DNA from: Roseomonas sp. E05
GTDB lineage: Bacteria > Pseudomonadota > Alphaproteobacteria > Acetobacterales > Acetobacteraceae
Length of the DNA: 64,000 nt
Assembly (NCBI RefSeq): GCF_030063475.1
Contig: NZ_JASIRT010000004.1
Span: forward strand, 186,001 to 250,000
Reading direction: 5' to 3'
Shown: positions 41,838 to 49,815 of the stretch, piece after piece
Numbering within the stretch: position 1 is the first letter of the stretch
Layout of the letters: every line of letters begins with the position of its first letter
Program-made: the position numbers and the translations under genes
The notes under the pieces: generated by a model
Databases searched by the model: none
The model's input: only the letters and a program-made list of their open reading frames with translations
What the model was told of the DNA's origin: nothing

Positions 41838-42019
41838 AGGTTGGGGGAAAGAATTCCCCCAAACCCCCATCTTCTTTCCGTCAGTTGAATCGCTTGCAGT
41901 CGCCGGGGCTGCTTCAGCCCCGGCGCGCGCGCAGGCCGCCCGCGCAACAAACGGATAGAAAAGAAAGAAGAGGGGATCGGACGCATGCGTCCGATGGGGA
42001 GAATTCATTCTCCCCCGGC
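41838..42019. repeat. Family A paired inverted repeat (long form) with inserted palindrome
   Basis: The left half is TTGGGGGAAAGAATTCCCCC and a T-rich tract. The spacer hairpin GCCGGGGCTG/CAGCCCCGGC is at 41902-41924. The right half is interrupted by a perfect 20-bp palindrome (ATCGGACGCATGCGTCCGAT, 41976-41995). It lies between convergent genes (hydrolase and ubiE). Confidence 0.8.
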
Positions 42020-42027
42020 ACAACCCT

Positions 42028-42765
42028 TCAGAACTTCCAGCCCGTATGGATGGCGACCACGCCCCCCGAGAGGTTCTGCCACTTCACCCGTTCGAAGCCG
42101 GCGCCTTCCATCATCCCGGCCAGCGTCGGCTGGTCCGGGAACATGCGGATGCTCTCGGCCAGGTACTGGTAGCTTTCCGCATCCTTGGCGATGCGCGCGC
42201 CGATCGCCGGCAGCGCCTTGAAGGACCAGGCGTCGTAGAGCGGCCGCAGCGCGTCGATCTCCAGGCGGGAGAATTCCAGCACATGCATCCGCCCGCCGAC
42301 GCGCAGCACGCGGAAGGCCTCGCGCAGCACCGCGTCCTTGTCGGTGCAGTTGCGCAGCCCGAAGGCCATGGAGACCTTCTCCACGCTGCGGTCCGGGAAG
42401 GGCAGCCGCTCGGCGTCGCAGCAGACGAAGGAGAGGCCGTCCATCAGCCCCTTCTGCAGCGCCCGGTCCCGCCCGACGCCCAGCATGCTGGCATTGATGT
42501 CGGCCAGGATGACGCGCCCCGCGCCGCGCTTGCGCGCCAGGAAGGCGACGTCGCCGGTGCCGGCCGCGAGGTCGAGCAGGGTGTCGCGCGGCCCGGCGCC
42601 GATGGCGGCGACGAAGGCCTGCTTCCAGGCCCGATGCAGGCCGAGCGACATCAGGTCGTTCATCACGTCGTATTTGGGGGCGACGCTGTCGAAGACCTGC
42701 CGCACCATGGACGCCTTGGCGTCACGGGGCACTTCGCGGAAGCCGAAATCCGTGGTCTGGGTCAT
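42028..42765 (-). CDS. ubiE: Demethylmenaquinone / 2-methoxy-6-polyprenyl-1,4-benzoquinol methyltransferase
   Basis: The 245-residue SAM methyltransferase does the C-methylation step of ubiquinone (and, where present, menaquinone) synthesis. Signatures are TDFGFREVPRDAKASMVRQVFDSVAPKYDVMNDLMSLGLHRAWK, the SAM motif LDLAAGTGDVAF, VEKVSMAFGLRNCTDKDAVLREAFRVLRVGGRMHVLEFS and YQYLAESIRMFPDQ. The ending SGGVVAIHTGWKF is typical. In most alphaproteobacteria ubiE neighbours ubiB and mutM; here it sits alone between two repeat elements. Confidence 0.97.
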   Translation of the reverse strand: MTQTTDFGFREVPRDAKASMVRQVFDSVAPKYDVMNDLMSLGLHRAWKQAFVAAIGAGPRDTLLDLAAGTGDVAFLARKRGAGRVILADINASMLGVGRDRALQKGLMDGLSFVCCDAERLPFPDRSVEKVSMAFGLRNCTDKDAVLREAFRVLRVGGRMHVLEFSRLEIDALRPLYDAWSFKALPAIGARIAKDAESYQYLAESIRMFPDQPTLAGMMEGAGFERVKWQNLSGGVVAIHTGWKF

Positions 42766-42836
42766 GCCCGCAGGATAGCGCGATGCGCGGCGGCGGGAAG
42801 GGGCGGGGCCGCCGCCCGCATCCGGCTTTCCGCTCG

Positions 42837-42984
42837 TGCCCTGATCGGGCAGTCCAAAGGACTTCGCGATCAGGGCACTGGAGCAGATCCCGTTCCGATG
42901 GCATCATCGGCACGGGTGAAGATGCTCGTCAAAACAAACGGCTGGAGCATTTTCCGTGAGCCAGAGCGAACGGAAAATGCTCTA
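42837..42984 (+). repeat. Family B repeat, full two-module copy overlapping the murJ stop
   Basis: Module 1 has arms TGCCCTGATCG and CGATCAGGGCA. Module 2 runs from GAGCAGATCCCG to GAGCATTTTCCGT/ACGGAAAATGCTC. Its distal end overlaps the leftward TAG stop of murJ by about a codon. It is nearly identical to the copy at 23267. Confidence 0.85.
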
Positions 42985-44505
42985 GGAGCGCCGCCGCAGC
43001 TCCCGCAGGTCGAGCGCGCCCAGCGCCTGGGTGCTGCCGAAATAGGTGGCCAGCCCCAGCGTGACCAGCACGACGAGCCCCGCCAGCTTCATCAGCCCCT
43101 GCGCCGGAAAGAGCCAGGGCTCGACCACCGCCAGCACGCCGGCCATCACCGTCGCGGCCAGCAGCAGGCGCCAGCCGTTGCGCCGCAGCCGCCGGTCGGC
43201 ATGGAAATGGCCGCGCCGCGCCAGCAGGCTGAACAGCAGGCCGGCATTGCACCAGGCGGCGAGGGCGGTGGCCAGTGCGATGCCGACATGCGCCAGCACG
43301 CGCGTCAGCAGCAGGCTGAGCGCCAGGTTCACCACCACCACGGCGATGCCGATCTTCACCGGCGTGGCGGTGTCGCCGCGCGCGAAGAAGCCGGGGGAGA
43401 AGGCCTTGATCAGCACGAAGGCGGGCAGGCCGCAGGCATAGGCGCGCAGCGCCCAGGCCACCGAATACGCCTCCTCCACGCTGAGGGCGCCGCGCTGGAA
43501 CAGCGTCAGGATGATCGGGTCGGCGATCACCACCAGCGCCACGGCGGCGGGGATGGTGAGGGCGAGGGAAAGCTCCACCGCGCGGTTCATGCTGCGATGC
43601 GCCGAGAGCGGCTTGCCGCCGCGCAGCTGGCGCGAGAGCACCGGCAGCAGCGCCGTGCCCACCGCTGCCCCCACCACGCCGAGCGGCAGCTGCGCCACGC
43701 GGTCGGCATAGGTCAGGTAGCTGATGGCGCCCGCCGGCAGCAGCGAGGCGATGAAGACGTCGATCGCCAGGCTCATCTGCGTGATCCCGGCGCCGAGCAC
43801 GCCGGGCAGCATGCGGTGCAGCACCTCGCGCGTGTCGGGCGTCAGCCGCGGCAGCGAGATCAGGCTGAAGCCCATCCCTACCTTGTGGCAGGCCACCACC
43901 ACCACCGCGAGCTGCGCCACGCCGGAGAGCATGGTGCCCCAGGCCAGCGCATGCGCCGGCGTCGCCACGAAGGGCGTCAGCGCGAAGAGCGAGACGATGG
44001 CGAAGAGGTTGAACATCAGCGGCGCCCCGGCGGCGAGGGCGAACTTGTCGATGGCGTTCAGCACGCCGCTGACCAGCGCGGTGAGGCAGATGAACAGCAG
44101 ATAGGGAAAGGTGATGCGCGACAGCTCGACCACCAGGCTGAAGCGCAGCGGCTCGTCCCGCAGGCCCGGCGTCAGCACCGCCATGATCTGTGGCATGAAG
44201 ACCATGCCCAGCCCCACCATCAGCGTCAGCCAGAGCGCCATCAGCGTGGACATGCGCGCCGCCAGCTCGCGCGCGCGGCGTGGGCCTTCCAGCGTCAATG
44301 TGGCGGTGAAGGCGGGCACGAAGGCGGCGTTGAAGGCGCCCTCGCCGAACAGGCGGCGGAACAGGTTGGGCAGGCGCAGCGCGATGAAGAAGGCATCGGC
44401 CAGCGGCCCGGCGCCGAGCGTCGCCGCGATCAGCATGTCGCGCGCGAAGCCCAGGATGCGGCTGGCGAAGGTCCAGCTGCCGATGGTCAGGATGTTGCGC
44501 AGCAT
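42982..44505 (-). CDS. murJ: Lipid II flippase
   Basis: This 507-residue MATE-like transporter moves undecaprenyl-linked peptidoglycan precursor across the inner membrane. Fourteen hydrophobic segments are expected. Markers are SWTFASRILGFARDMLIAATLGAGPLADAFFIALRLPNLFRRLFGEGAFNAAFVP, RITFPYLLFICLTALVSGVLNA, VPWGTMLSG-type segments, PAGAISYLTYADRVAQLPLGVVGAAVGTALLPVLSR, and AFSPGFFARGDTATPVKI. The N-terminal Arg and Asp residues of the cavity are kept. The stop codon lies in a family B repeat and a family A pair lies upstream. Confidence 0.97.
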   Translation of the reverse strand: MLRNILTIGSWTFASRILGFARDMLIAATLGAGPLADAFFIALRLPNLFRRLFGEGAFNAAFVPAFTATLTLEGPRRARELAARMSTLMALWLTLMVGLGMVFMPQIMAVLTPGLRDEPLRFSLVVELSRITFPYLLFICLTALVSGVLNAIDKFALAAGAPLMFNLFAIVSLFALTPFVATPAHALAWGTMLSGVAQLAVVVVACHKVGMGFSLISLPRLTPDTREVLHRMLPGVLGAGITQMSLAIDVFIASLLPAGAISYLTYADRVAQLPLGVVGAAVGTALLPVLSRQLRGGKPLSAHRSMNRAVELSLALTIPAAVALVVIADPIILTLFQRGALSVEEAYSVAWALRAYACGLPAFVLIKAFSPGFFARGDTATPVKIGIAVVVVNLALSLLLTRVLAHVGIALATALAAWCNAGLLFSLLARRGHFHADRRLRRNGWRLLLAATVMAGVLAVVEPWLFPAQGLMKLAGLVVLVTLGLATYFGSTQALGALDLRELRRRS

Positions 44506-44530
44506 CGCAGGGCCACCCGCCGGGAGGAGA

Positions 44531-44664
44531 AAAAGATCGGGGGGGAAGGAATTCCCCCCGAGCCCCCCATCTTCTTTTTGTCAGTTGCGGCGCCCGCTCG
44601 CAGGCCGCGCCTCGAACCCGAAGAAAAAAAGAAGGGGGTCCGGGGGAATTCCTTCCCCCGGCCT
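44531..44664. repeat. Family A paired inverted repeat (short form)
   Basis: GGGGGGAAGGAATTCCCCCC with ATCTTCTTTTTG on the left and AAAAAAAGAAGGGGGTCC with a second GAATTC core on the right. It fills the gap between leftward secB and leftward murJ. Confidence 0.8.
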
Positions 44665-44667
44665 TGT

Positions 44668-45204
44668 TCAGGCGTTGGCGGGCTGCTGCCCGGCGGCGTC
44701 GGGGCCGCGGCGGCTCTGCCACAGCGCCACGAAGTCGATCGGCGAGAGCAGCACGGGCGGGAAGCCGCCGTCGCGCGTCACATCGGCCAGGATGTTGCGG
44801 GCGAAGGGGAAGAGCAGGCGCGGGCACTCCACCAGCAGCAGCGGCTCGACGAGGTTCTGCTCCACGTTCAGCGTGAAGATGCCGCAGTAGACCAGCTCGG
44901 CGATGAAGGCGGTCTGCGGCTTGCCGTCCGGGCCGTTGGCCTGGGCGTCGGCGCGGATCTGCAGCGCCACCTCATAGACGTTGCCGCCCTGCTGCAGCGG
45001 CCGCGCCTGCACGTCCAGCGCCAGGTCGATGCGCGGCTGCTCGCGGAGCGTGGTGAAGATCTCCGGCGCGCCCGGCACCTCGAAGGAGAGGTCCTTGGTG
45101 TACTGCAGGTTCAGCAGCAGCGGACCTTGCGGCTGGCCCTGCGGCGGCTGCGCGCCGCCGTTCGGGGCCTGGTTTCCGTTGGGGGGAAGGCTGGTGTCGG
45201 ACAT
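44668..45204 (-). CDS. secB: Protein-export chaperone
   Basis: The 178-residue homotetrameric chaperone keeps secretory precursors unfolded and delivers them to SecA. The core is typical: LNLQYTKDLSFEVPGAPEIFTTLREQPRIDLALDVQARPL, VYEVALQIRADAQA, AFIAELVYCGIFTL, LLVECPRLLFPFARNILADVTRDGGFPPVLLSPIDFVALWQ. The N-terminal 28 residues are a Gln/Asn/Gly/Pro-rich extension. In alphaproteobacteria secB lies near tim44 and mltA; here a histidine phosphatase gene is between them. Confidence 0.97.
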   Translation of the reverse strand: MSDTSLPPNGNQAPNGGAQPPQGQPQGPLLLNLQYTKDLSFEVPGAPEIFTTLREQPRIDLALDVQARPLQQGGNVYEVALQIRADAQANGPDGKPQTAFIAELVYCGIFTLNVEQNLVEPLLLVECPRLLFPFARNILADVTRDGGFPPVLLSPIDFVALWQSRRGPDAAGQQPANA

Positions 45205-45262
45205 GCAAGCCCCTGGAGTAAGGTTCCGGTTCCGGGGCGCGGGGTAGCACGGCGCGCCGGCG

Positions 45263-45304
45263 CTGTCACAGGCAGGCTGTCAGGGGCAGGCTGTCAGGGG
45301 CACG
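45263..45304. repeat. Three 14-bp tandem repeats
   Basis: CTGTCACAGGCAGG, CTGTCAGGGGCAGG and CTGTCAGGGGCACG follow one another directly between the 3' end of the phosphatase gene and the secB start. Confidence 0.7.
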
Positions 45305-45322
45305 GGGTCAGGGGGCGCGGCG

Positions 45323-45880
45323 TCAGCGGTGGTGCCAGGAAATCTCCGCCGGCGCCGGGGCGCAGGGGTCGCAGCGCAGCCACTGCCCGTTGCCGACCGA
45401 CTCGCCGGTCATCGAGAGGATGAAGCCCCAGTGGGAGACCACCACGGTATGCGCCCAGTCCTCCAGCGCCGCCATCTCGGCGCGGAACAGCCGCGCCCGC
45501 GCCTCGACCTGGTCCACCGGCTCCTCGACCGCCGGCCACCAGACCTCCTCGACATGCGACCACTCCAGCTCCGGCCAGTCCATCGCCAGGGCGGTGCGGG
45601 GCGAGCCGACATCGCAGGTGAAGGCATAGCGCTCGCGCACCAGGGGATGCACCAGCACCGGCAGGCCGAGCTGCCGGGCCAGCGGTGCCGCCGTCTGCAG
45701 CGCGCGGGTATAGGGGCTGGCGATGATGCGGCGGATGTCCTCGCCCGCCAGTGCCTGCGCCGCCTGCTCGGCCTGGTGCCGGCCCAGCACGGTGAGCTTG
45801 GGGTCCTTGATGCCGGGGTCGCGCCGCGTCGCGGAGAAGTGCAGGTTGAACTCGCTCTGGCCGTGACGCAGCAGGATCAT
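45323..45880 (-). CDS. Histidine phosphatase family protein
   Basis: The 185-residue protein is a phosphoglycerate-mutase-like phosphatase. The phosphohistidine motif is LRHGQSE (residues 4-10). IASPYTRALQTAAPLARQLG carries the second Arg, WPAVEEP the region of the acid, and VVVSHWGFI the second histidine. It hydrolyses phosphate esters through a phosphohistidine intermediate; the substrate is unknown. It sits between secB and tim44, which are more directly linked in many alphaproteobacteria. Confidence 0.9.
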   Translation of the reverse strand: MILLRHGQSEFNLHFSATRRDPGIKDPKLTVLGRHQAEQAAQALAGEDIRRIIASPYTRALQTAAPLARQLGLPVLVHPLVRERYAFTCDVGSPRTALAMDWPELEWSHVEEVWWPAVEEPVDQVEARARLFRAEMAALEDWAHTVVVSHWGFILSMTGESVGNGQWLRCDPCAPAPAEISWHHR

Positions 45881-46079
45881 CGCGGAACTCCGGGGGTGGG
45901 GCAGGGCGGTGCCTCTGGCAGTACCGGCAGCCCCGCCCCACCGCAAGCGGCGGGCCGTGCCGCCGGCCGCGCGATGGCGGTTTCGTGCGCCGCGCGGGGC
46001 CCCAGACCGCATCCGCCACCGGAGGGGCCGTTGCGATACGGGGTGCGCGCGCTTAAGTGTCGGACATGAGGAGATTGCA

Positions 46080-46751
46080 ATGTCCGGCGGCTTCCCGCTC
46101 GATCTGATCCTGTTCGGCATGGTGGCGGCCTTCCTGGTGCTGCGCCTGCGCGGCGTGCTGGGACGGCGGCAGGGCTTCGAACGGCCGCCACGCGAGCGCC
46201 CCGTTCCGGCGCCTGGCGCGCCGCCCCTGCGCGAGGCGGAGGCGCTGCCGCCTTCGGCGGTGGCCGGCAGCGGTGCCCACCAGGTGGTACCGGAGGCCCG
46301 CTCGCCGGTCGGGCAGGCCCTGCAGAGCATCCAGCAGATGGATCGCGCCTTCGACCCGAACGCCTTCCTGGCCGGGGCCGAAGGGGCCTTCCGCATGATC
46401 GTCGCCGCCTTCGCCAGCGGCGACCGCGCCACCCTGCGCGACCTGCTCTCGGAGGACACCTATGCCGGCTTCGAGCAGGCGGTCACCGCGCGGGAGCAGG
46501 CCGGCGAGCGCCAGCGCACCGAGGTCCGCGCCATCCTGGAGACGGCGATCACCGCGGCCGAGCTGCGCGGCAGCACCGCCGAGGTGACGGTGCGGATCGT
46601 CTCCGAGCAGGTGAACGTGACCACCGATGCCAAGGACGAGGTGGTGGCGGGCACCGAGGCGGTGACCGAGGTGACCGACATCTGGACCTTCCAGCGCGAC
46701 CTGCGCAGCAGCGACCCGACCTGGAAGCTGGTCGGCACGCAATCCGCCTGA
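46080..46751 (+). CDS. Tim44/TimA-like membrane-anchored protein
   Basis: The 223-residue protein has one N-terminal membrane segment (FPLDLILFGMVAAFLVLRL), a Pro-rich linker (about 35-75) and a C-terminal Tim44-like domain (FDPNAFLAGAEGAFRMIVAAFASGDRATLRDLLSEDTYAGFEQAV, TAAELRGSTAEVTVRIVSEQVN, DIWTFQRDLRSSDPTWKLVGTQ). Mitochondrial Tim44 tethers the import motor; the bacterial TimA role is inferred to be at the membrane. The mltA gene follows 8 bp later, the usual arrangement. Confidence 0.92.
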   Translation: MSGGFPLDLILFGMVAAFLVLRLRGVLGRRQGFERPPRERPVPAPGAPPLREAEALPPSAVAGSGAHQVVPEARSPVGQALQSIQQMDRAFDPNAFLAGAEGAFRMIVAAFASGDRATLRDLLSEDTYAGFEQAVTAREQAGERQRTEVRAILETAITAAELRGSTAEVTVRIVSEQVNVTTDAKDEVVAGTEAVTEVTDIWTFQRDLRSSDPTWKLVGTQSA

Positions 46752-46759
46752 GGCGGCGC

Positions 46760-47845
46760 GTGCCGGCTGCCGCGCCCCGCCGGGCGCGGGCGGGTTGGCT
46801 CGCGGCGGCCCTGGCCGTGCTGGGGCTGCTCGCGGCCTGCGCCCCCGTGCCGCGCCGCGTGGCCGAGCTGCCCGGCTGGAGCGAGGACCGGCTTTCCGAG
46901 GCCATCCCCCCCTTCCTGGCCGGCTGCCGCCCGCCCCGCTTCCCCGCCGCGCTCTGCGCCGAGGCCGCCGCCCTGCCGCCCGCCGACGATGCCGCCGCGC
47001 GCGCCTTCTTCGAGCGCCGCTTCACCCTGCGCCTCGCCGGCAAGGGCCTGATGACCGGCTATTACGAGCCCGAGCTGCGCGGCTCGCTGACGCCCGGCCC
47101 GGGCTACCGCACGCCGCTGCTCGGCCGGCCGGACGACCTGATGGAGGTCGATCTCGGCCGCTTCGCCGAGGACCTGAAGGGCCGCCGCATCCTCGGCCGG
47201 GTGGAGCAGGGGGCCTTCGTCCCCTATCCCGCCCGCGCCGCCATCGAGGCCGGCGCCACGGATGCCCCCGTGCTGCTCTGGGCCGCCGACCCCGCCGCGG
47301 CCTTCTTCCTGCAGATCCAGGGCTCCGGCCGGGTGGTGCTGCCGGACGGCTCCGTCCGCCGCCTGGGCTATGCCGCCCGCAACGGCCGCCCCTACGTCCC
47401 GATCGGCCGCCTGCTGGCCGAGCGCGGCGAGATCCCGCGCGAGCAGGTTTCGATGCAGAGCATCCTCGCCTGGCTGGAACGCGCCGGCCCCGCCCGCGCC
47501 AAGGCGCTGATGGACGAGAACCCCTCCTACGTCTTCTTCCGCGAGACCCCCGCCCGCCCCGACCAGGGGCCCACCGGCTCGCTCGGCGTGCCGCTGACGC
47601 CGCTGCGCGCCGTGGCGGTGGACCGCGCCCACATCCCGCTCGGCAGCCCGGTCTGGATCGTCACGCACCACCCCCTGACGGGCGCGCCGATGCGCCGCCT
47701 GGTGCTGGCGCAGGACACCGGCGGCGCCATCAAGGGCGAGGCCCGCGCCGACCTCTTCTGGGGCTGGGGCGAGGCCGCCGCCGAGGCCGCCGGACGGATG
47801 AAGGAGGAGGCCTCCCTCTACGTGCTGGAGCCGGCGGGTTCCTGA
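46760..47845 (+). CDS. mltA: Membrane-bound lytic murein transglycosylase A
   Basis: The 361-residue lipoprotein cleaves peptidoglycan with formation of 1,6-anhydromuramic acid. It has a signal peptide with lipobox LLAAC (Cys near residue 27) and the MltA domain LRLAGKGLMTGYYEPELRGS, DPAAAFFLQIQGSGRVVLPDG, AARNGRPYVPIGRLLAERGEI. The catalytic 3D domain has AVDRAHIPLGSPVWI and VLAQDTGGAIKGEARADLFWGWG with the conserved Asp pair. It starts with GTG at 46760, 8 bp after tim44. Confidence 0.95.
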   Translation: MPAAAPRRARAGWLAAALAVLGLLAACAPVPRRVAELPGWSEDRLSEAIPPFLAGCRPPRFPAALCAEAAALPPADDAAARAFFERRFTLRLAGKGLMTGYYEPELRGSLTPGPGYRTPLLGRPDDLMEVDLGRFAEDLKGRRILGRVEQGAFVPYPARAAIEAGATDAPVLLWAADPAAAFFLQIQGSGRVVLPDGSVRRLGYAARNGRPYVPIGRLLAERGEIPREQVSMQSILAWLERAGPARAKALMDENPSYVFFRETPARPDQGPTGSLGVPLTPLRAVAVDRAHIPLGSPVWIVTHHPLTGAPMRRLVLAQDTGGAIKGEARADLFWGWGEAAAEAAGRMKEEASLYVLEPAGS

Positions 47846-48046
47846 GCCCCGGGGGGGGGGCACCAAGCGCCTGATCGCGCCGCGCATGCCGGAAGCGATA
47901 TGCAATCGTGGCGCGAAAGAGTGGCAAAGCCCGGAAAATTCCTCACCTTCATCCGAAGGCGGCAAGCCCTGGCGCAGCAAAACCGCGCCCGAAGGCATGG
48001 GTTGCTCGCCTGCGACCGCGCGGCGCCGCAAAATCGGATCAATCCC

Positions 48047-48368
48047 ATGCATGAAGCGGCCTGCGCCCTGGCGGGCCTGATGCTCGCCGTCACCCTGCCC
48101 ACCCTGGCGCAGAGCGCCGGCTCCACCGCACAGAGCGGCGGCTCCGCGGGCGGGCGCGGCCAGCAGCAGGCCACGTCCGGCCAGAATGAGATGATGTCGC
48201 AGCAGCAAGGTGAAGCAGGATCTGGAGCAGGCGGGCTTCACCAATGTGCGGGTCATGCCGCAGTCCTTCCTGGTGCGGGCCAATGACAAGCAGGGCCGCC
48301 CGGTGATGATGGTCATCAACCCCGATTCCATCACCGCCGTCACGGCTGTGGGCGGCTCCTCGCGCTGA
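48047..48368 (+). pseudogene. Frameshifted small exported protein
   Basis: Frame 1 gives a signal peptide (MHEAACALAGLMLAVTLPTLAQ) and a Gln/Gly-rich stretch to about GQNEMMSQ. The obvious continuation, KVKQDLEQAGFTNVRVMPQSFLVRANDKQGRPVMMV and INPDSITAVTAVGG, lies in another frame that starts to be coherent at about 48205. A one-nucleotide loss or gain in the CAGCAGCA tract at about 48200 would join them into about 107 residues. It could be a true mutation, a phase-variable tract or a sequence error. Function unknown; the second half resembles small periplasmic proteins with a PepSY-like look. Confidence 0.65.
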
Positions 48369-48464
48369 GGCCTCCCGCGACCGAGCCGGCCCGGACCATC
48401 CCGGGCCGGCCGGCAGCGGCGCGCGGTCCTTGCATCCTGCGGGGCCGGGTCTATCGTCCTCGGC

Positions 48465-49229
48465 ATGTCCCCGGCCAAACCGCGCGTCGCGCTCTTCGTC
48501 ACCTGCCTGGTCGATCTCTACCGGCCCACCGTCGGTTTCGCCGCCATCCGCCTGCTGGAGCAGGCGGGCTGCGTGGTGGAGGTGCCGCATCTGCAGACCT
48601 GCTGCGGCCAGCCGGCCTACAACAGCGGCGACCGCGCCACGGCGCGTGACCTCGCCCGCCCGGTGATCGACGCCTTCCTGGGCTATGACTACACGGTGGC
48701 GCCTTCCGGCTCCTGCGTCGGCATGATCGCGAAGCACTATCCCGCCCTTTTCGACGACGACCCGAACTACCGTGGCCGCGCCGAGGCGCTGGCCGCCAGG
48801 ACCCACGAGCTGACCTCCTTCCTGACCGACATCCGCGGCATGAAGGGCGTCCGCGCCCGCTATGCCGGCGTGGCGGCCTATCACGACGGTTGCTCCGGCC
48901 TGCGGGAACTCGGCGTGCGCGCCCAGCCGCGCCAGCTGCTCGGCACGGTCGAGGAGCTGACGGTGAAGGATCTGGCCGAGCCCGAGCTGTGCTGCGGCTT
49001 CGGTGGCACCTTCTGCGTGAAGTATCCCGCGATCTCCACCCGCATGGTCACGGACAAGGTGCGTGACGTCGAGGCGACGGGCGCCGACACCCTCCTGGCC
49101 GGCGAAATGGGGTGCCTGCTGAACATGGCGGGCCGCCTGAAGCGCCAGGGCAGCGCCGTGCGGGTGCGCCATGTGGCCGAGGTGCTGGCCGACATGACCC
49201 AGGCGGCGGCCCCGATCGGCGAGGCCTGA
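48465..49229 (+). CDS. lutA: L-lactate utilisation Fe-S protein LutA
   Basis: This 254-residue protein is a subunit of the LutABC L-lactate dehydrogenase complex. Two CCG domains provide the iron-sulfur ligands: LFVTCLVDLYRP with LQTCCGQPAYNSG, and YHDGCSGLRELGV with LCCGFGGTFCVKY. It oxidises lactate to pyruvate together with LutB and LutC. Normally lutA, lutB and lutC are consecutive; here lutC and lutB are 1.3-3.4 kb away on the other strand, with an HTH-smr pair between them. Confidence 0.93.
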   Translation: MSPAKPRVALFVTCLVDLYRPTVGFAAIRLLEQAGCVVEVPHLQTCCGQPAYNSGDRATARDLARPVIDAFLGYDYTVAPSGSCVGMIAKHYPALFDDDPNYRGRAEALAARTHELTSFLTDIRGMKGVRARYAGVAAYHDGCSGLRELGVRAQPRQLLGTVEELTVKDLAEPELCCGFGGTFCVKYPAISTRMVTDKVRDVEATGADTLLAGEMGCLLNMAGRLKRQGSAVRVRHVAEVLADMTQAAAPIGEA

Positions 49230-49253
49230 CGCCGGGGGAGAATGAGGCCAGGC

Positions 49254-49444
49254 TTGGGGGAGTGAACTTCTCCAAACCCCCTCCTTCTTCTGTTGGTTTT
49301 CGGTTTTGCTGGCGGCGAGGGGCGCCCTGACGACCCTTACGGTGACAGTCGCCGGGGCTGCTTCAGCCCCGGCGTGCGCGCGTTGCCGATCCGGCAAAAC
49401 GGACAGAAAAAAGAAGGGGGCCTGGGGGAATTCCTTCCCCCAGC
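49254..49444. repeat. Family A paired inverted repeat (long form)
   Basis: The left half is degenerate (TTGGGGGAGTGAACTTCTCC then CCCCCTCCTTCTTCTG). The spacer hairpin GCCGGGGCTG/CAGCCCCGGC is at 49351-49373. The right half is canonical from GACAGAAAAAAGAAGGGGG. It sits between lutA and the convergent HTH gene, at a suspected inversion boundary. Confidence 0.75.
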
Positions 49445-49464
49445 CTTTTTCGATGCCCTCTCCC

Positions 49465-49815
49465 TCACTCCCCCAGCAGCCGCCGCATCTCCCTGATGAC
49501 GTCCGGCGGGAGCCGCCGGATTCGCGCGGCAAGAAGGTTCGCCAGTTCCGTCGCTTCCGGCGAAAGCCCGCTGGTATCCAGCGTCACGCGCGGATGGGAG
49601 AGCCGGGCCAGCCGCGCCATGTCTTCCGCATCGTCCCAGATCAGCCCGAAGAACTCGTTCACCTGGTGGATCAGCCCGGTGCTGGGCCGTCCGCGCCGCC
49701 CGTGCTCCAGCGCCGAGAGATAGGCCGGCGAGACCTGCAGCGCCGCCGCCATCTCCTTCAGCGTCACGCCCCGGGCCTCGCGCAGGGCGCGCAGGCGGGC
49801 GCCGAAGGGCGTCAC
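49465..49815 (-). CDS. Helix-turn-helix (XRE) regulator
   Basis: The 116-residue protein has an XRE domain at about 4-58 (FGARLRALREARGVTLKEMA then ALQVSPAYLSALEHGRRGRP and HQVNEFFGL). A short acidic-to-basic tail follows (TELANLLAARIRRLPPDVIREMRRLLGE). The GTG at 49815 overlaps the smr stop by 4 nt, so translation is coupled to it. This smr-xre pairing is common in alphaproteobacteria. Its target is unknown. Confidence 0.85.
   Translation of the reverse strand: MTPFGARLRALREARGVTLKEMAAALQVSPAYLSALEHGRRGRPSTGLIHQVNEFFGLIWDDAEDMARLARLSHPRVTLDTSGLSPEATELANLLAARIRRLPPDVIREMRRLLGE

Noticed and set aside
46080-47845. Fusion of the tim44 and mltA reading frames
   Set aside because: They are separate frames with a stop at 46751 and a GTG start at 46760 followed by a clear lipoprotein signal.
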